Assembly (NCBI GenBank): GCA_012103325.1
Contig: WLWY01000003.1
Coordinates: 186,001 to 250,000, forward strand
DNA length: 64,000 nucleotides
Reading direction: 5' to 3'
From: Alphaproteobacteria bacterium
GTDB taxonomy: Bacteria > Pseudomonadota > Alphaproteobacteria > UBA8366 > GCA-2717185
Below the pieces are notes generated by a model. The model worked only from the letters and a program-made list of their open reading frames with translations. It was not told where the DNA came from and ran no database searches. The position numbers and the translations under genes are program-made. Of this stretch, positions 25,458 to 33,714 are shown one piece after another (position 1 is the first letter of the stretch; each line of letters starts with the position of its first letter).

Positions 25458-26213
25458 TTAGAACGGGAAGATAATATCGATGATCTGCGAACCGTAACGT
25501 GGCTGCTGGAAATCCGAAATTTGGCCGCGGCCGCCATAGGCGACCCGCAGCTCGGCGATCTGCTGGTGCGCCACCGTGTTTTGGTTGGTTATGTCCTGCG
25601 GCCGTATGACGCCGGCGATCTGAATTTCGCGCACTTCGTAATTGACCCGCATTTCCTGACGGCCATGCAGCACAAGATTCCCGTTCGGCAGCACCTGGGT
25701 CACGATTGCGGCGACCTGTAAGGTGATTTCTTCGTCGCGCTCGATCGTGCCGGTGCCGTTGTTCGTCGTGGTGCTGTTGATGTCCAGCAAACTGGCGGGG
25801 TTTACCGCTTCCGGCAGGATGGAATTTAGCGCCGCCTGATAGCCCAGCAGGGCGTTGGCATCGGCGTTCTCGTCGGTTGTGCGTGTGCGGTTGGTTGCGT
25901 TCTCCAGGTCGGCTTCATCATCGACGGCAATCGTCACCGTGACGATATCACCGACCTGGCTGGCCCGGAGATCTTTGAAGAAGGCGCGGGATCCCTTGCG
26001 CCATAGTGAATTCGGGTTATGCAGCACCCGCACGGGTGCGGGCATCGGCATGCTGACCGGCTTGTAGCCTGGTTTCGTCGTGGGATTCTGGATTGTCGTA
26101 ACCTCGGGTTCCGACCCAAGGTCTGCCAACCGATTTAATGTATTGCAGCCCGCGACCGTCAATCCCAGGAAGACCGCGATGGACACATGCCGGATCGTTT
26201 TGTATTTGCGCAT
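25458..26213 (-). CDS. flgH: Flagellar L-ring lipoprotein FlgH
   Basis: The protein has 251 aa. A lipoprotein signal with lipobox LTVAGC is at residues about 18-23. The core includes SLWRKGSRAFFKDLRASQVG, then DIVTVTIAVDDEADLENATN, EITLQVAAIVTQVLPNGNLV and EIQIAGVIRPQDI. The C-terminus ends with QIIDIIFPF, an outer-membrane type end. FlgH forms the L-ring in the outer membrane. It is the last gene of flgF-flgG-flgA-flgH. A short inverted repeat CCGTTC/GAACGG overlaps its stop. Confidence 0.95.
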   Translation of the reverse strand: MRKYKTIRHVSIAVFLGLTVAGCNTLNRLADLGSEPEVTTIQNPTTKPGYKPVSMPMPAPVRVLHNPNSLWRKGSRAFFKDLRASQVGDIVTVTIAVDDEADLENATNRTRTTDENADANALLGYQAALNSILPEAVNPASLLDINSTTTNNGTGTIERDEEITLQVAAIVTQVLPNGNLVLHGRQEMRVNYEVREIQIAGVIRPQDITNQNTVAHQQIAELRVAYGGRGQISDFQQPRYGSQIIDIIFPF

Positions 26214-26226
26214 GCTCGTCTTAATC

Positions 26227-27189
26227 CTAATTCAATGCGATCGGGCCGGTGGTCGACACCGAAACCCGCTCCGGGCCGACCACCACCGCCTCTATCGTTT
26301 TTCCGCTGTCGAGGTTCTGTACCCGGACGATATCGCCCTTGCCGCCGTTCTGAAGCGATTTGCCCAGAGCGGAGAGGCGCATGGTCGGCGTTTCCAACTG
26401 AATGGTCACCTGCTTGCCGCGGCGCACCAGAGTCGGTGGCTGGACTTCCGTCGTCATGATCGCGCGACCCGCTACGATAGGGCGCCGCGGGCTCATGCCG
26501 ATCATCTTGGCGCCATTGAGAACGGTTCGCGGATCCAGCCGGTTGACCCGCATCGGCTTCCAGATGATATCGCGCTCGCTGATAATATCGTCGGCATAGA
26601 GGCGCTGCGCCAGGGTCGGGACCTGAACGAGTCTATGGGCGCTGCCCGTCGCGGAAAAACGGAGCGCATCGGGGCTGTCGTCCGGCGCGACAAGTACGGC
26701 AGAAAACCGGCCGTTTCGTGGGCTGTACGAAATCGAGCGCACGGCAAGTATTTCGGGCATCCCGACTGGCAGAAAGATCTGCAGCGATCGATTGTCCAGT
26801 TCGATCTCGAGGTCGTCCTGTATTTTCGCTTCCGACTTCAGAGCAATAAGCAAAGTCTCGGCGATTTGATCCGTGCCGATGACCTGGCTGCTGCGCTCGA
26901 CGACGGCGCGGTCGAACCTACTCGACGGCCGCCATGGCAGACGGTAGGCCCGTGCGACGCGATAGAGCCAAGTCGCTTCCAGCACTAGTTTTCGCCCCGG
27001 TGCTGGTGCATAGGCGATAACCTTGTCGCCATGCGCGCCGGCGCCGTCGAAGACGTCGCGCAGACGAATGGCGTCGTCGTCGACAACGATATTGGCGTGC
27101 AACCTGACGGGAGCCGCCGCCGCAGCCGGTACGGCCCATAGCTGCAAAAGAATGGCAAGTACGGAAACGATTGATAATCGGGAGGTCAT
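26227..27189 (-). CDS. flgA: P-ring assembly chaperone FlgA
   Basis: The protein has 320 aa with a signal peptide (VSVLAILLQLWAVPAAAAAP). The C-terminal SAF domain and FlgA core are visible: LAQRLYADDIISERDIIWKP, then RTVLNGAKMIGMSPRRPIVA, LVRRGKQVTIQLETPTMRLS, and DIVRVQNLDSGKTIEAVVVG. FlgA is a periplasmic chaperone for FlgI. It is longer than the enteric protein (219) because of a larger N-terminal part, common in alphaproteobacteria. It follows flgG by 14 bp. Confidence 0.93.
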   Translation of the reverse strand: MTSRLSIVSVLAILLQLWAVPAAAAAPVRLHANIVVDDDAIRLRDVFDGAGAHGDKVIAYAPAPGRKLVLEATWLYRVARAYRLPWRPSSRFDRAVVERSSQVIGTDQIAETLLIALKSEAKIQDDLEIELDNRSLQIFLPVGMPEILAVRSISYSPRNGRFSAVLVAPDDSPDALRFSATGSAHRLVQVPTLAQRLYADDIISERDIIWKPMRVNRLDPRTVLNGAKMIGMSPRRPIVAGRAIMTTEVQPPTLVRRGKQVTIQLETPTMRLSALGKSLQNGGKGDIVRVQNLDSGKTIEAVVVGPERVSVSTTGPIALN

Positions 27190-27203
27190 GCTCCGGACCC
27201 TCG

Positions 27204-27989
27204 CTAGCGGATGTTGCTGGCCGTGGCCATCATTTGGTCAGATGTTTCGATCACCTTTGAGTTCATCTCATAGGCGCGCTGTGCGGTGATGAGGTTTGTA
27301 ATTTCCTCAACGACATTGACGTTGGAGGTTTCGAGAAACCCTTGCTGGATTGTTCCGATGCCCGTTGAACCCGGGTTTCCGGTCGTCGCTGTGCCAGAAG
27401 CAGGCGTCTCGAGGAATAAATTGTCCCCGACCGCGAGCAAACCGGCTTCATTCGAGAAAATAGCGAGCTGCAATTGCCCGACATTAGCGGGCGCGACCTG
27501 GCCGTCCTGCTGCACGAGGACCTGACCGCTGGCATTGACGGTAACGTCAACCGCGTCGGTTGGGATGGTGATCGCCGGCTCGACCGTGAAGCCGTCCGCG
27601 GTAACGAGTTCGCCATCCGCGCTGATTTGGAACGATCCCGCCCGCGAGTAGGCAGTGTCACCGCTTGGTAATTGAACCTGGAAATACCCTTCGCCATTAA
27701 TGGCGAGATCGAAGGTGTTTTCCGTCAGGGTCAAATTGCCCTGCTCTGTAATTCGATAGACTGCGGCGGTTTTTACGCCGAGGCCGATCTGAACGCCGGC
27801 GGGTACGATCGTACCCGTATCCGACGACTCAGAGCCTACGCGCCGCAGGTTTTGGTACAGCAAATCCTGAAACTCAGCTCGCCGGCGGGTGTAGGCCGTC
27901 GTATTCATATTGGCAATGTTGTGGGAAATGACTTCAACGTTAAGCTGTTGAGCCAGCATTCCCGTGGCGCCGATATTGAGAGATCGCAT
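27204..27989 (-). CDS. flgG: Flagellar distal rod protein FlgG
   Basis: The protein has 261 aa, the normal length. It starts MRSLNIGATGMLAQQLNVEV, with the rod signature SHNIANMNTTAYTRRRAEFQ. The ATG at 27989 was chosen because it begins the conserved helix; a longer frame upstream adds an unrelated Arg-rich segment. The C-terminus is EEITNLITAQRAYEMNSKVI, the universal FlgG/FlgE end. It forms the distal rod that crosses the P and L rings. Confidence 0.95.
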   Translation of the reverse strand: MRSLNIGATGMLAQQLNVEVISHNIANMNTTAYTRRRAEFQDLLYQNLRRVGSESSDTGTIVPAGVQIGLGVKTAAVYRITEQGNLTLTENTFDLAINGEGYFQVQLPSGDTAYSRAGSFQISADGELVTADGFTVEPAITIPTDAVDVTVNASGQVLVQQDGQVAPANVGQLQLAIFSNEAGLLAVGDNLFLETPASGTATTGNPGSTGIGTIQQGFLETSNVNVVEEITNLITAQRAYEMNSKVIETSDQMMATASNIR

Positions 27990-28002
27990 CGCTTGTGTGC
28001 CC

Positions 28003-28731
28003 CTAACTCTGTCGCGCGCGGGCAAGCTTGTTGATCGCCCGCATCGCTTGTTCATGTTCGGAAGTAACCAATTTCTGTGCTGCTTGATACGAACGGTGAA
28101 TGTCGATCATGCGTGTCATTTCGATAATCGGTTGAACGTTCGACTGCTCCAGCATGCCCTGCATCACTCTGCTTTTAGTCGCGGCCTGAGCCGGCTGATC
28201 ATTGGCGTCGTAGAGGCCATTGGCATCGCGCTTTAAGCCAGTTTGATCCTCAAACTCAGAGAGGCCGATCTTGGCGATGGTGCCGTTGTTTGCGGAGACG
28301 GTTCCGTCAGCAGCGACCGTCACATCGCCGCCACCTGGAGGAATCGTAATCGGGGCGCCACCTGCCGATAGAACAGGGGATCCCTGGCTATTCACCAATT
28401 GGCCCTGACCGTCGAGTTGCAAACGACCATGTCTGGAATATCGCAATCCCTCTGGTGTTTCGACCGAGAAATAGCCCGGTCCGGATATCGCGAGATCTAA
28501 AGGATTGCCTGTCGCGGCTGCCGGTCCCTCCGTCAGGTTACGCGCCATTCCGAAATCCTGTACGAATGAAAGCGGCTGTTTCGGCTCGGGCTCTTCTATG
28601 AATTCGCGAAAGATGACGCGCTCGGCCTTGAACGCCGGAGTGTTCATATTCGCGATATTGTTCGCCACGACGTCCATATCTCGCCGAAGTGCCAGTTGTC
28701 GTGACAGTGCGATATATCCCGGGTTTTCCAT
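28003..28731 (-). CDS. flgF: Flagellar proximal rod protein FlgF
   Basis: The protein has 242 aa. It starts MENPGYIALSRQLALRRDMD, with VVANNIANMNTPAFKAERVI. The start at 28731 is preferred because it matches family N-termini; the frame extends 16 codons further without support. YSRHGRLQLDGQGQLVNSQG and the C-terminal IIEMTRMIDIHRSYQAAQKL are typical. It is the first gene of flgF-flgG-flgA-flgH, expressed from a sigma-54-type promoter at 28775-28790, about 44 bp upstream. Confidence 0.94.
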   Translation of the reverse strand: MENPGYIALSRQLALRRDMDVVANNIANMNTPAFKAERVIFREFIEEPEPKQPLSFVQDFGMARNLTEGPAAATGNPLDLAISGPGYFSVETPEGLRYSRHGRLQLDGQGQLVNSQGSPVLSAGGAPITIPPGGGDVTVAADGTVSANNGTIAKIGLSEFEDQTGLKRDANGLYDANDQPAQAATKSRVMQGMLEQSNVQPIIEMTRMIDIHRSYQAAQKLVTSEHEQAMRAINKLARARQS

Positions 28732-28774
28732 AAAGGCCCTGCTGCTTGTGTTCGATTTCGTCTGCGCAGTGGGA

Positions 28775-28790
28775 TGCACGGCTCGTGCCA
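28775..28790 (-). promoter_or_regulatory. Sigma-54-type promoter of the flgF operon
   Basis: On the minus strand the sequence is TGGCACGAGCCGTGCA: perfect -24 half, GTGCA in the -12 half, correct spacing. Confidence 0.68.
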
Positions 28791-29046
28791 GGGTAAAGTT
28801 AATGATATTTCAATACATTAGTATGAAATGTGAGTGGAATACGCGAGTTAATGTCAATTCCTGGCAGGCTTTGCCGGGTACTTCTTGCCGTTATGCGGTA
28901 AAGTCAGTAAGTGTCTCGAAGTCTTGCGTTTTGTTTTGCTTTTTACAGAAGTTCAACTATTCTTCTAATGAAAGCTTAGAATCACCAAGATGAGTGCTAA
29001 GAGTTGTTACTTGTTGACCAAATAGAAATAACTTAGCTTGGATGCC
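28791..29046. other. Divergent regulatory region flgF / fliL
   Basis: AT-rich DNA between two flagellar operons. I find no sigma-54 or full CtrA match facing fliL; one TGGCAG...TTGCC-like pair at 28862 has wrong spacing. The fliL promoter is therefore not identified. Confidence 0.4.
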
Positions 29047-29583
29047 ATGAGCGAAGAAGCTGAAGCAGCAGAAGAAGATGATGACGAGATAGCCGAAGAA
29101 GAAGGCGCAGAAGGCGGTGGGTTTGGCGGCAAGAAACTCGTTCTATTCATTATCTTGCCCATACTGCTTTTGGGCGGAGCCGGCGCTGGTATATATTTCA
29201 GTGGTTTGCTTGACTCCTTCCTCGGCGTGGCGCCGTCTGAGGAAGCAAAAGTAGAGGAAGTCAATGAGGCCGAAGTTCCGGGGCATTACATCGACTTGGA
29301 CGAAATGCTCGTAACACTGGCGAGTAAGGATCGGAAGCAGAGTTTTCTAAAGCTGCGAGTCAGTTTGGAGTTGGGGGATCCGCAGGATGAGGCCCGAGTT
29401 ACAACCGTCATGCCGCGAATCATTGATAATTTTCAGGTATTTTTACGCGAGTTGAGGGTTGAGGAACTGCAAGGGTCGCAGGGAATCTATCGCGTGAAAG
29501 AAGAATTGCTATCCCGGGTCAATGCGGCAGCACATCCCGCAAAAGTTAGGGACGTGCTGTTCCGCGAAATCCTGGTACAATAA
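29047..29583 (+). CDS. fliL: Flagellar basal body-associated protein FliL
   Basis: The protein has 178 aa. There is a very acidic cytoplasmic N-terminus (about 1-27), one transmembrane span (LVLFIILPILLLGGAGAGIY, about 31-50), then a periplasmic domain with GHYIDLDEMLVTLASKDRKQ, FLKLRVSLELG and MPRIIDNFQVFLRELRVEEL. FliL surrounds the stator and supports motor torque. The ATG at 29047 is preferred over a TTG at 29038; GGA lies just upstream. It leads an operon with fliM, a DUF6468 gene and a motE-like gene. Confidence 0.92.
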   Translation: MSEEAEAAEEDDDEIAEEEGAEGGGFGGKKLVLFIILPILLLGGAGAGIYFSGLLDSFLGVAPSEEAKVEEVNEAEVPGHYIDLDEMLVTLASKDRKQSFLKLRVSLELGDPQDEARVTTVMPRIIDNFQVFLRELRVEELQGSQGIYRVKEELLSRVNAAAHPAKVRDVLFREILVQ

Positions 29584-29632
29584 TTGCTAGGTAATAACCG
29601 CGCTGGCGAGACCGCATTCAGGACGGTGGGCG

Positions 29633-30763
29633 ATGGCCGATGATGACGAAGAAGTGGACGACGACGCCGTAGCAGCGGAATGGGCTGCAATGGCGGAGGA
29701 TGGCGACGACGACGGCGATAGTCCCGATGACGGCGATAGTCCTGATGATGATGCTGTGGCGGACGAATGGGCTGCCATGGCCGAGGATGGCGAAGAGGGC
29801 GGGGAAGCGCCGACTCGCGTTCTAAACCAAGACGAAATTGATAGTCTGCTTGGTTTTCAGGACGGCGACGGCAGTGGCAGTGACCGGGCCGGTATCGAAG
29901 CGATCATCGACAGCGGTATGGTGTCATACGAGCGCCTGCCGATGCTTGAGGTCGTCTATGACCGGCTCGTTCGCATGATGTCGACATCGTTGCGTAATTT
30001 TACTTCGGATAACGTTGAGGTCAGTCTCGACAACATCACGTCCATTCGTTTCGGCGATTATCTGAATTCAATCCCGTTGCCGGCAATGTTGTCGGTCTTC
30101 AAGGCGGAGGAATGGGATAATTACGGGCTGATTACGGTCGATAGTTCGTTGATCTATTCCATCGTCGACGTTCTCTTGGGCGGGCGCCGCGGGACCGCGG
30201 CGATGCGTATCGAGGGACGCCCATATACGACGATTGAGCGGGGGTTGGTCGAACGAATGGTCAGCGTTGTGCTCGCCGACCTTTCTGCCGCATTCGATCC
30301 GCTTAGTTCGGTGACCTTCCGTTTCGACCGGCTCGAGACGAATCCTCGTTTCGCCACGATTGCGCGGCCCGCGAACGCGGCCATTCTTGCGCGTTTGCGG
30401 ATCGATATGGAAGATCGCGGCGGCCGGCTTGAGCTGATGCTGCCTTACGCAACGTTAGAACCCGTGCGCGAATTGCTGCTGCAGATGTTCATGGGTGAAA
30501 AGTTCGGTCGTGATTCGATCTGGGAAAATCACCTGGCGACGGAGCTTTGGTTTACGGAAGTCGGTGTCGAGGCTGTGCTCGATGAAATCTTTTTGCCGCT
30601 TAATGAAGTCATGAACTGGCAGATCGGAACGCAGATCCAATTGCAGGCAAAACCTGACAGCAAAGTTGTTCTCAGATGTGGCGCTGTTCCATTGTTCGTG
30701 GCATCTATGGGGCGGAAAAGCGGCTCTGTCGCCGTGCGGATCGATGAACGCCTGATGGAGTAG
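29633..30763 (+). CDS. fliM: Flagellar motor switch protein FliM
   Basis: The protein has 376 aa. FliM is the C-ring protein that binds CheY-P and sets rotation direction. The N-terminus holds two copies of an acidic segment with AVAAEWAAMAEDG and AVADEWAAMAEDG, separated by two GDSPDD hexapeptides, before the conserved VLNQDEIDSLLGF. In enteric FliM the equivalent EIDxLL segment is the CheY-P site and begins near residue 5; here it begins near residue 64. The middle domain (SYERLPMLEVVYDRLVRMMS and DNITSIRFGDYLNSIPLPAM) and the C-terminal SpoA domain (VVLRCGAVPLFVASMGRKSG) are normal. Confidence 0.95.
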   Translation: MADDDEEVDDDAVAAEWAAMAEDGDDDGDSPDDGDSPDDDAVADEWAAMAEDGEEGGEAPTRVLNQDEIDSLLGFQDGDGSGSDRAGIEAIIDSGMVSYERLPMLEVVYDRLVRMMSTSLRNFTSDNVEVSLDNITSIRFGDYLNSIPLPAMLSVFKAEEWDNYGLITVDSSLIYSIVDVLLGGRRGTAAMRIEGRPYTTIERGLVERMVSVVLADLSAAFDPLSSVTFRFDRLETNPRFATIARPANAAILARLRIDMEDRGGRLELMLPYATLEPVRELLLQMFMGEKFGRDSIWENHLATELWFTEVGVEAVLDEIFLPLNEVMNWQIGTQIQLQAKPDSKVVLRCGAVPLFVASMGRKSGSVAVRIDERLME

Positions 30764-30768
30764 AGACC

Positions 30769-31236
30769 ATGATGCTTGGTCAGTTCGGACTCTTAATAGA
30801 CGTTTTTGGCGCGATTCTGTTGATCGTGGTGATCGTCTATGCTTTCCGGCTTAATCGCAGCCTGTCATCGCTGAAAGCGAATAAAGCTGAACTTGACGGC
30901 TTGATCGCTACCTTCACCCAGTCGACCAACCGCGCTGAAGCGAGCGTTGCTCGATTAAAAGCAAGCGCTACGGAAACGGCAACGACCTTGCAAGCTAACG
31001 TCAGTAAAGCGCAGGAGTTGCGCGATGACCTGGCATTCATGACGGATCGTGCCGATGAGTTGGCAAACCGTCTAGAGGCAGGCATAAAAACCGCTCGAAG
31101 CGCGGCGTCGCAATCGTCAGAGCCTCAGCCCAGGAGGGATTCTGAACCGCCAATTGAATCGTCCGACAATGCAGAGCAGGATCAGCGCGGTAAATCGAAG
31201 GCTGAGCTTTTGCGCGCGTTGCAGGGAATGAGATAG
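30769..31236 (+). CDS. DUF6468-type flagellar-cluster membrane protein
   Basis: The protein has 155 aa. One N-terminal transmembrane span (LIDVFGAILLIVVIVYAFRL) is followed by a long coiled-coil-like region of about 80 residues (LNRSLSSLKANKAELDGLIA through LAFMTDRADELANRLEAG) and a polar tail ending SKAELLRALQGMR. Proteins of this type occur next to fliM in many alphaproteobacteria and are classed as DUF6468; no function is established. It is 5 bp after fliM and 4 bp before the motE-like gene, so it is part of the operon and probably membrane-associated near the motor. Confidence 0.65.
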   Translation: MMLGQFGLLIDVFGAILLIVVIVYAFRLNRSLSSLKANKAELDGLIATFTQSTNRAEASVARLKASATETATTLQANVSKAQELRDDLAFMTDRADELANRLEAGIKTARSAASQSSEPQPRRDSEPPIESSDNAEQDQRGKSKAELLRALQGMR

Positions 31237-31240
31237 TGCC

Positions 31241-31915
31241 ATGCGATTTTCGCTTCGTATTGCGCCAGTATTGATTTTTGTTGCGACTCTGATGTTATCC
31301 GTCAAACTCGGAGATATCTGGACGGCAGTGTCCGAGCAGCGGGATGCTATAGACTTCCAGCCCGCATCCGCCGAGACCGCTCCTGAGGCGCCGGTTAAGG
31401 AGGAGGAAAAGGCGGAAGCTACGCCGCCGGCAGTTCAGTCTCTCAAGCCTGTCGATGCGAAGGACGGTGAGGTCTCGGGCGTTGGCGACGTTTCCAAGAT
31501 GAGCTATTCGGAAATCCAGCTGCTTCAAGAGTTGGCCGTACGCCGCAAATCGCTGGAAGGCCGGGAGCGAAAACTTGATCAACGTGCTGTGCTTCTGAAG
31601 GCTGCTGAACAACGCCTTGTCGAAAGGCAGGGCGAGCTTAAGAAAATCCGATTCGAAATAAAGAACCTGTTGAATATCAAGGAAAAAGAGGAAGCTGAAC
31701 GTCTCAAGCGGCTGGTGGCGATTTATTCCAACATGAAGCCGAAGGATGCCGCGAAGATATTCAATGAACTCGACATGAGCGTATTGATAGACGTCATGCA
31801 GAGCATGAAAGAACGAAAAATCGCGTCGATTGTTGCAGCGATGGACGCGGATAGAGCACGTAAGCTCACCAAGCAGCTTGCGGAACGCCAGGACGTCCCT
31901 AAGATCCCCAAATAG
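31241..31915 (+). CDS. motE: MotE-like motility protein (MgtE-N-type domain)
   Basis: The protein has 224 aa. It has an N-terminal signal-anchor (RIAPVLIFVATLMLSVKLG), a Pro/Glu-rich linker, a coiled coil (SEIQLLQELAVRRKSLEGRE through VERQGELKKIRFEIKNLLNI), and a compact C-terminal domain KRLVAIYSNMKPKDAAKIFN followed by ELDMSVLIDVMQSMKERKIA, which matches the MgtE intracellular N-domain also found in MotE and FliG. In Sinorhizobium MotE is a periplasmic chaperone for the motor protein MotC. No gene named motC is obvious here, but the large periplasmic protein at 34688-38166 could be its partner (inference). Confidence 0.72.
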   Translation: MRFSLRIAPVLIFVATLMLSVKLGDIWTAVSEQRDAIDFQPASAETAPEAPVKEEEKAEATPPAVQSLKPVDAKDGEVSGVGDVSKMSYSEIQLLQELAVRRKSLEGRERKLDQRAVLLKAAEQRLVERQGELKKIRFEIKNLLNIKEKEEAERLKRLVAIYSNMKPKDAAKIFNELDMSVLIDVMQSMKERKIASIVAAMDADRARKLTKQLAERQDVPKIPK

Positions 31916-31982
31916 CCCGATGGTTGAAGGCGAAACAGCACGTTTTGCAATTAAATCAGCACCTTTAAAAATATGTGACGGC

Positions 31983-31997
31983 TTAACCCCGAATTAA
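31983..31997. promoter_or_regulatory. CtrA-type box upstream of cheY
   Basis: The sequence TTAACCCCGAATTAA is an exact TTAA-N7-TTAA match in the 164-bp gap between motE and cheY, 82 bp before the cheY start. CtrA control of chemotaxis/motor genes is known in alphaproteobacteria; binding here is inferred. Confidence 0.55.
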
Positions 31998-32079
31998 CTC
32001 GTATACGGTTTGATGCGTAGAGTTAATTCCGGCCAGTTCCGGAGTCGTGCGGACAAAGCCTTAAGCGGGGAATGCTGAA

Positions 32080-32466
32080 ATGGCGGTAGACAAGAATATG
32101 CCTATTCTCATCGTCGATGATTATAAGACGATGTTAAGAATTATACGTAACCTTTTGAAACAGCTTGGTTTCACCAATGTCGATGAAGCTATGGACGGCG
32201 GTGAGACGCTCACGAAGCTGCGGTCGGCCGAGTTCGATCTCGTCATCTCCGATTGGAATATGGAGCCGATGACCGGGCTGCAACTCCTTAAGGAAGTGCG
32301 CGCGGATAACACACTCAAAAAGACACCTTTCATTATGATCACTGCGGAAAGTAAGACGGAAAACGTCGTTGCAGCGAAAGAAGCGGGTGTGAACAACTAT
32401 ATCGTTAAGCCCTTCAACGCGGCGACCCTGCGGACCAAGTTGTCTAGCGTGATCGGCAACTTCTAG
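32080..32466 (+). CDS. cheY: Chemotaxis response regulator CheY
   Basis: The protein has 128 aa, a single receiver domain. The acid pocket is in PILIVDDYKTML, the phosphoacceptor is Asp58 in LVISDWNMEPMTG, the Thr is in FIMITAES, and the Lys is in NYIVKPFNA. All catalytic positions are kept. CheY-P binds FliM and changes motor rotation. It is followed 13 bp later by its phosphatase gene cheZ. No cheA, cheW or receptor gene lies in the window, so the sensory part is elsewhere. Confidence 0.95.
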   Translation: MAVDKNMPILIVDDYKTMLRIIRNLLKQLGFTNVDEAMDGGETLTKLRSAEFDLVISDWNMEPMTGLQLLKEVRADNTLKKTPFIMITAESKTENVVAAKEAGVNNYIVKPFNAATLRTKLSSVIGNF

Positions 32467-32479
32467 CGGCGCCCCATTC

Positions 32480-33016
32480 ATGGCTTTGTCCGGAATAGAT
32501 GTCGAAATCCGTGATCGGCTTGCAGAACTGCAAGCCGAAGGCGCGGCGCGTGTCGCTACAGCGGATATCGGTGGGTTAGGGTTTGATGAGATACGAGAAG
32601 CTCATATTCCCAGCGCAAAGGATGAACTAACCGCGATTGTGGCTGAAACCGAAACGGCGACAGACACCATAATGAGCGCCGCTGAGCAAATTGAGAAGCT
32701 GGCGGGGTCTGTGGATGCGGCGGTTCTCGAACAGATAGCCGGCCATGTAATGAATATCTACCAAGCATGCAGCTTTCAGGACATCACCGGTCAACGGGTA
32801 ACGAAAGTCACCCAAGTTCTGGCGACGGTCGAATCGGTAGCCGATACCACGCTGGCGGCGTTAGGTGACGAACTGGCGCGGCAGCGTGTCGAAGAACAAA
32901 TGGCGCTGCAGGCCTTCGATAAGAGCGAAGACGCTGATCTTTTGAATGGTCCGCAATTAGAGGGTGGCGGAAATAGTCAAGATGACATAGATAGTATACT
33001 TGCGAGTTTTGACTAG
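32480..33016 (+). CDS. cheZ: CheY-P phosphatase CheZ
   Basis: The protein has 178 aa, shorter than enteric CheZ (214). The long helical hairpin centre carries the active-site motif YQACSFQDITGQRVTKVTQV, with Asp101 and Gln105 equivalent to the catalytic pair of E. coli CheZ. The C-terminal QDDIDSILASFD is the CheY-binding tail. CheZ dephosphorylates CheY-P. It sits between cheY and two motB-like genes. CheZ is scattered among alphaproteobacteria, several of which rely on phosphate sinks instead. Confidence 0.92.
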   Translation: MALSGIDVEIRDRLAELQAEGAARVATADIGGLGFDEIREAHIPSAKDELTAIVAETETATDTIMSAAEQIEKLAGSVDAAVLEQIAGHVMNIYQACSFQDITGQRVTKVTQVLATVESVADTTLAALGDELARQRVEEQMALQAFDKSEDADLLNGPQLEGGGNSQDDIDSILASFD

Positions 33017-33042
33017 GCGAAACATCTCTAAACATAGTCATC

Positions 33043-33714
33043 ATGGACGATTTTAATTCCAAGAATTCAGGGCCGGTAAGAGATTCCGGCCCTGTTCTAT
33101 TTTTGGGGTTGTTTCTTTTACTGCTGGCATTTTTTATTCTCTTGAATTCTCTCGCCACGAGGGAGGAGATCAAAACCCGCGCAGTAATCAACTCCTTGCT
33201 GCTGACATTTCAAGCGCCCGAAGAGGAGGAGACCTCCCGCGAGGTTTATATATCGGCGCTGGCACCGGTACCGGAGCCAGAGGACCTCGTGGAAGAACTG
33301 GAACGCCTGTGGGTTGCCTCGATTCCGTTGCTTAAGATCGAGCGCCTCACGGCCGGCCGAACGATGCAGGCGGACATGCCCATAAACGAGCTATTTTTTG
33401 GACGCGGCGACGCGTTGCGCTCGGATCGCCGAACGCTTCTTATTAATACCGCCAAGGCATTATCCTTTAAGGCACAGGGATTTGTGAACGAACTGGAATT
33501 CGTTCTCGGTGATCAGTCCGACCCGAACGGCGAGCCGGATCGGATACAGATGGCGCGCGCGGTGGCGATCGCCCGTGAACTTGTCGCAAACGGGGCTCCC
33601 CCAGATACAGTAAAAATTGGTGTGGTTCGGGGCGATCACCGGCATTTGCGAATGCGGTTCCATGTCCGCGATGAGGACAAGGCCTATGTCGACTTTCGCG
33701 AGTTGGCAAACTAA
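33043..33714 (+). CDS. MotB-like periplasmic protein without the stator aspartate
   Basis: The protein has 223 aa. A short N-terminus is followed by one transmembrane helix (VLFLGLFLLLLAFFILLNSL, about 18-37). It aligns by position with the MotB helix but has no Asp in it, so it should not conduct protons. The periplasmic part contains an OmpA/MotB-like pattern (INELFFGRGDALRSDRRTLL, RIQMARAVAIARELVANGAP). A second motB-like gene with the Asp follows. The stop codon TAA is duplicated at both ends of the inserted 260-bp element. It may be a structural stator partner or a motor accessory protein. Confidence 0.65.
   Translation: MDDFNSKNSGPVRDSGPVLFLGLFLLLLAFFILLNSLATREEIKTRAVINSLLLTFQAPEEEETSREVYISALAPVPEPEDLVEELERLWVASIPLLKIERLTAGRTMQADMPINELFFGRGDALRSDRRTLLINTAKALSFKAQGFVNELEFVLGDQSDPNGEPDRIQMARAVAIARELVANGAPPDTVKIGVVRGDHRHLRMRFHVRDEDKAYVDFRELAN

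Noticed and set aside
25451..25466. Inverted repeat CCGTTC-ATTA-GAACGG between dksA and flgH as bidirectional terminator
   Set aside because: The stem is short, it overlaps the flgH stop codon, and there is no T-run on either side.
28862..28880. Possible sigma-54 site before fliL (TGGCAGGCTTTGCC)
   Set aside because: The distance between GG and GC does not fit the fixed -24/-12 spacing.
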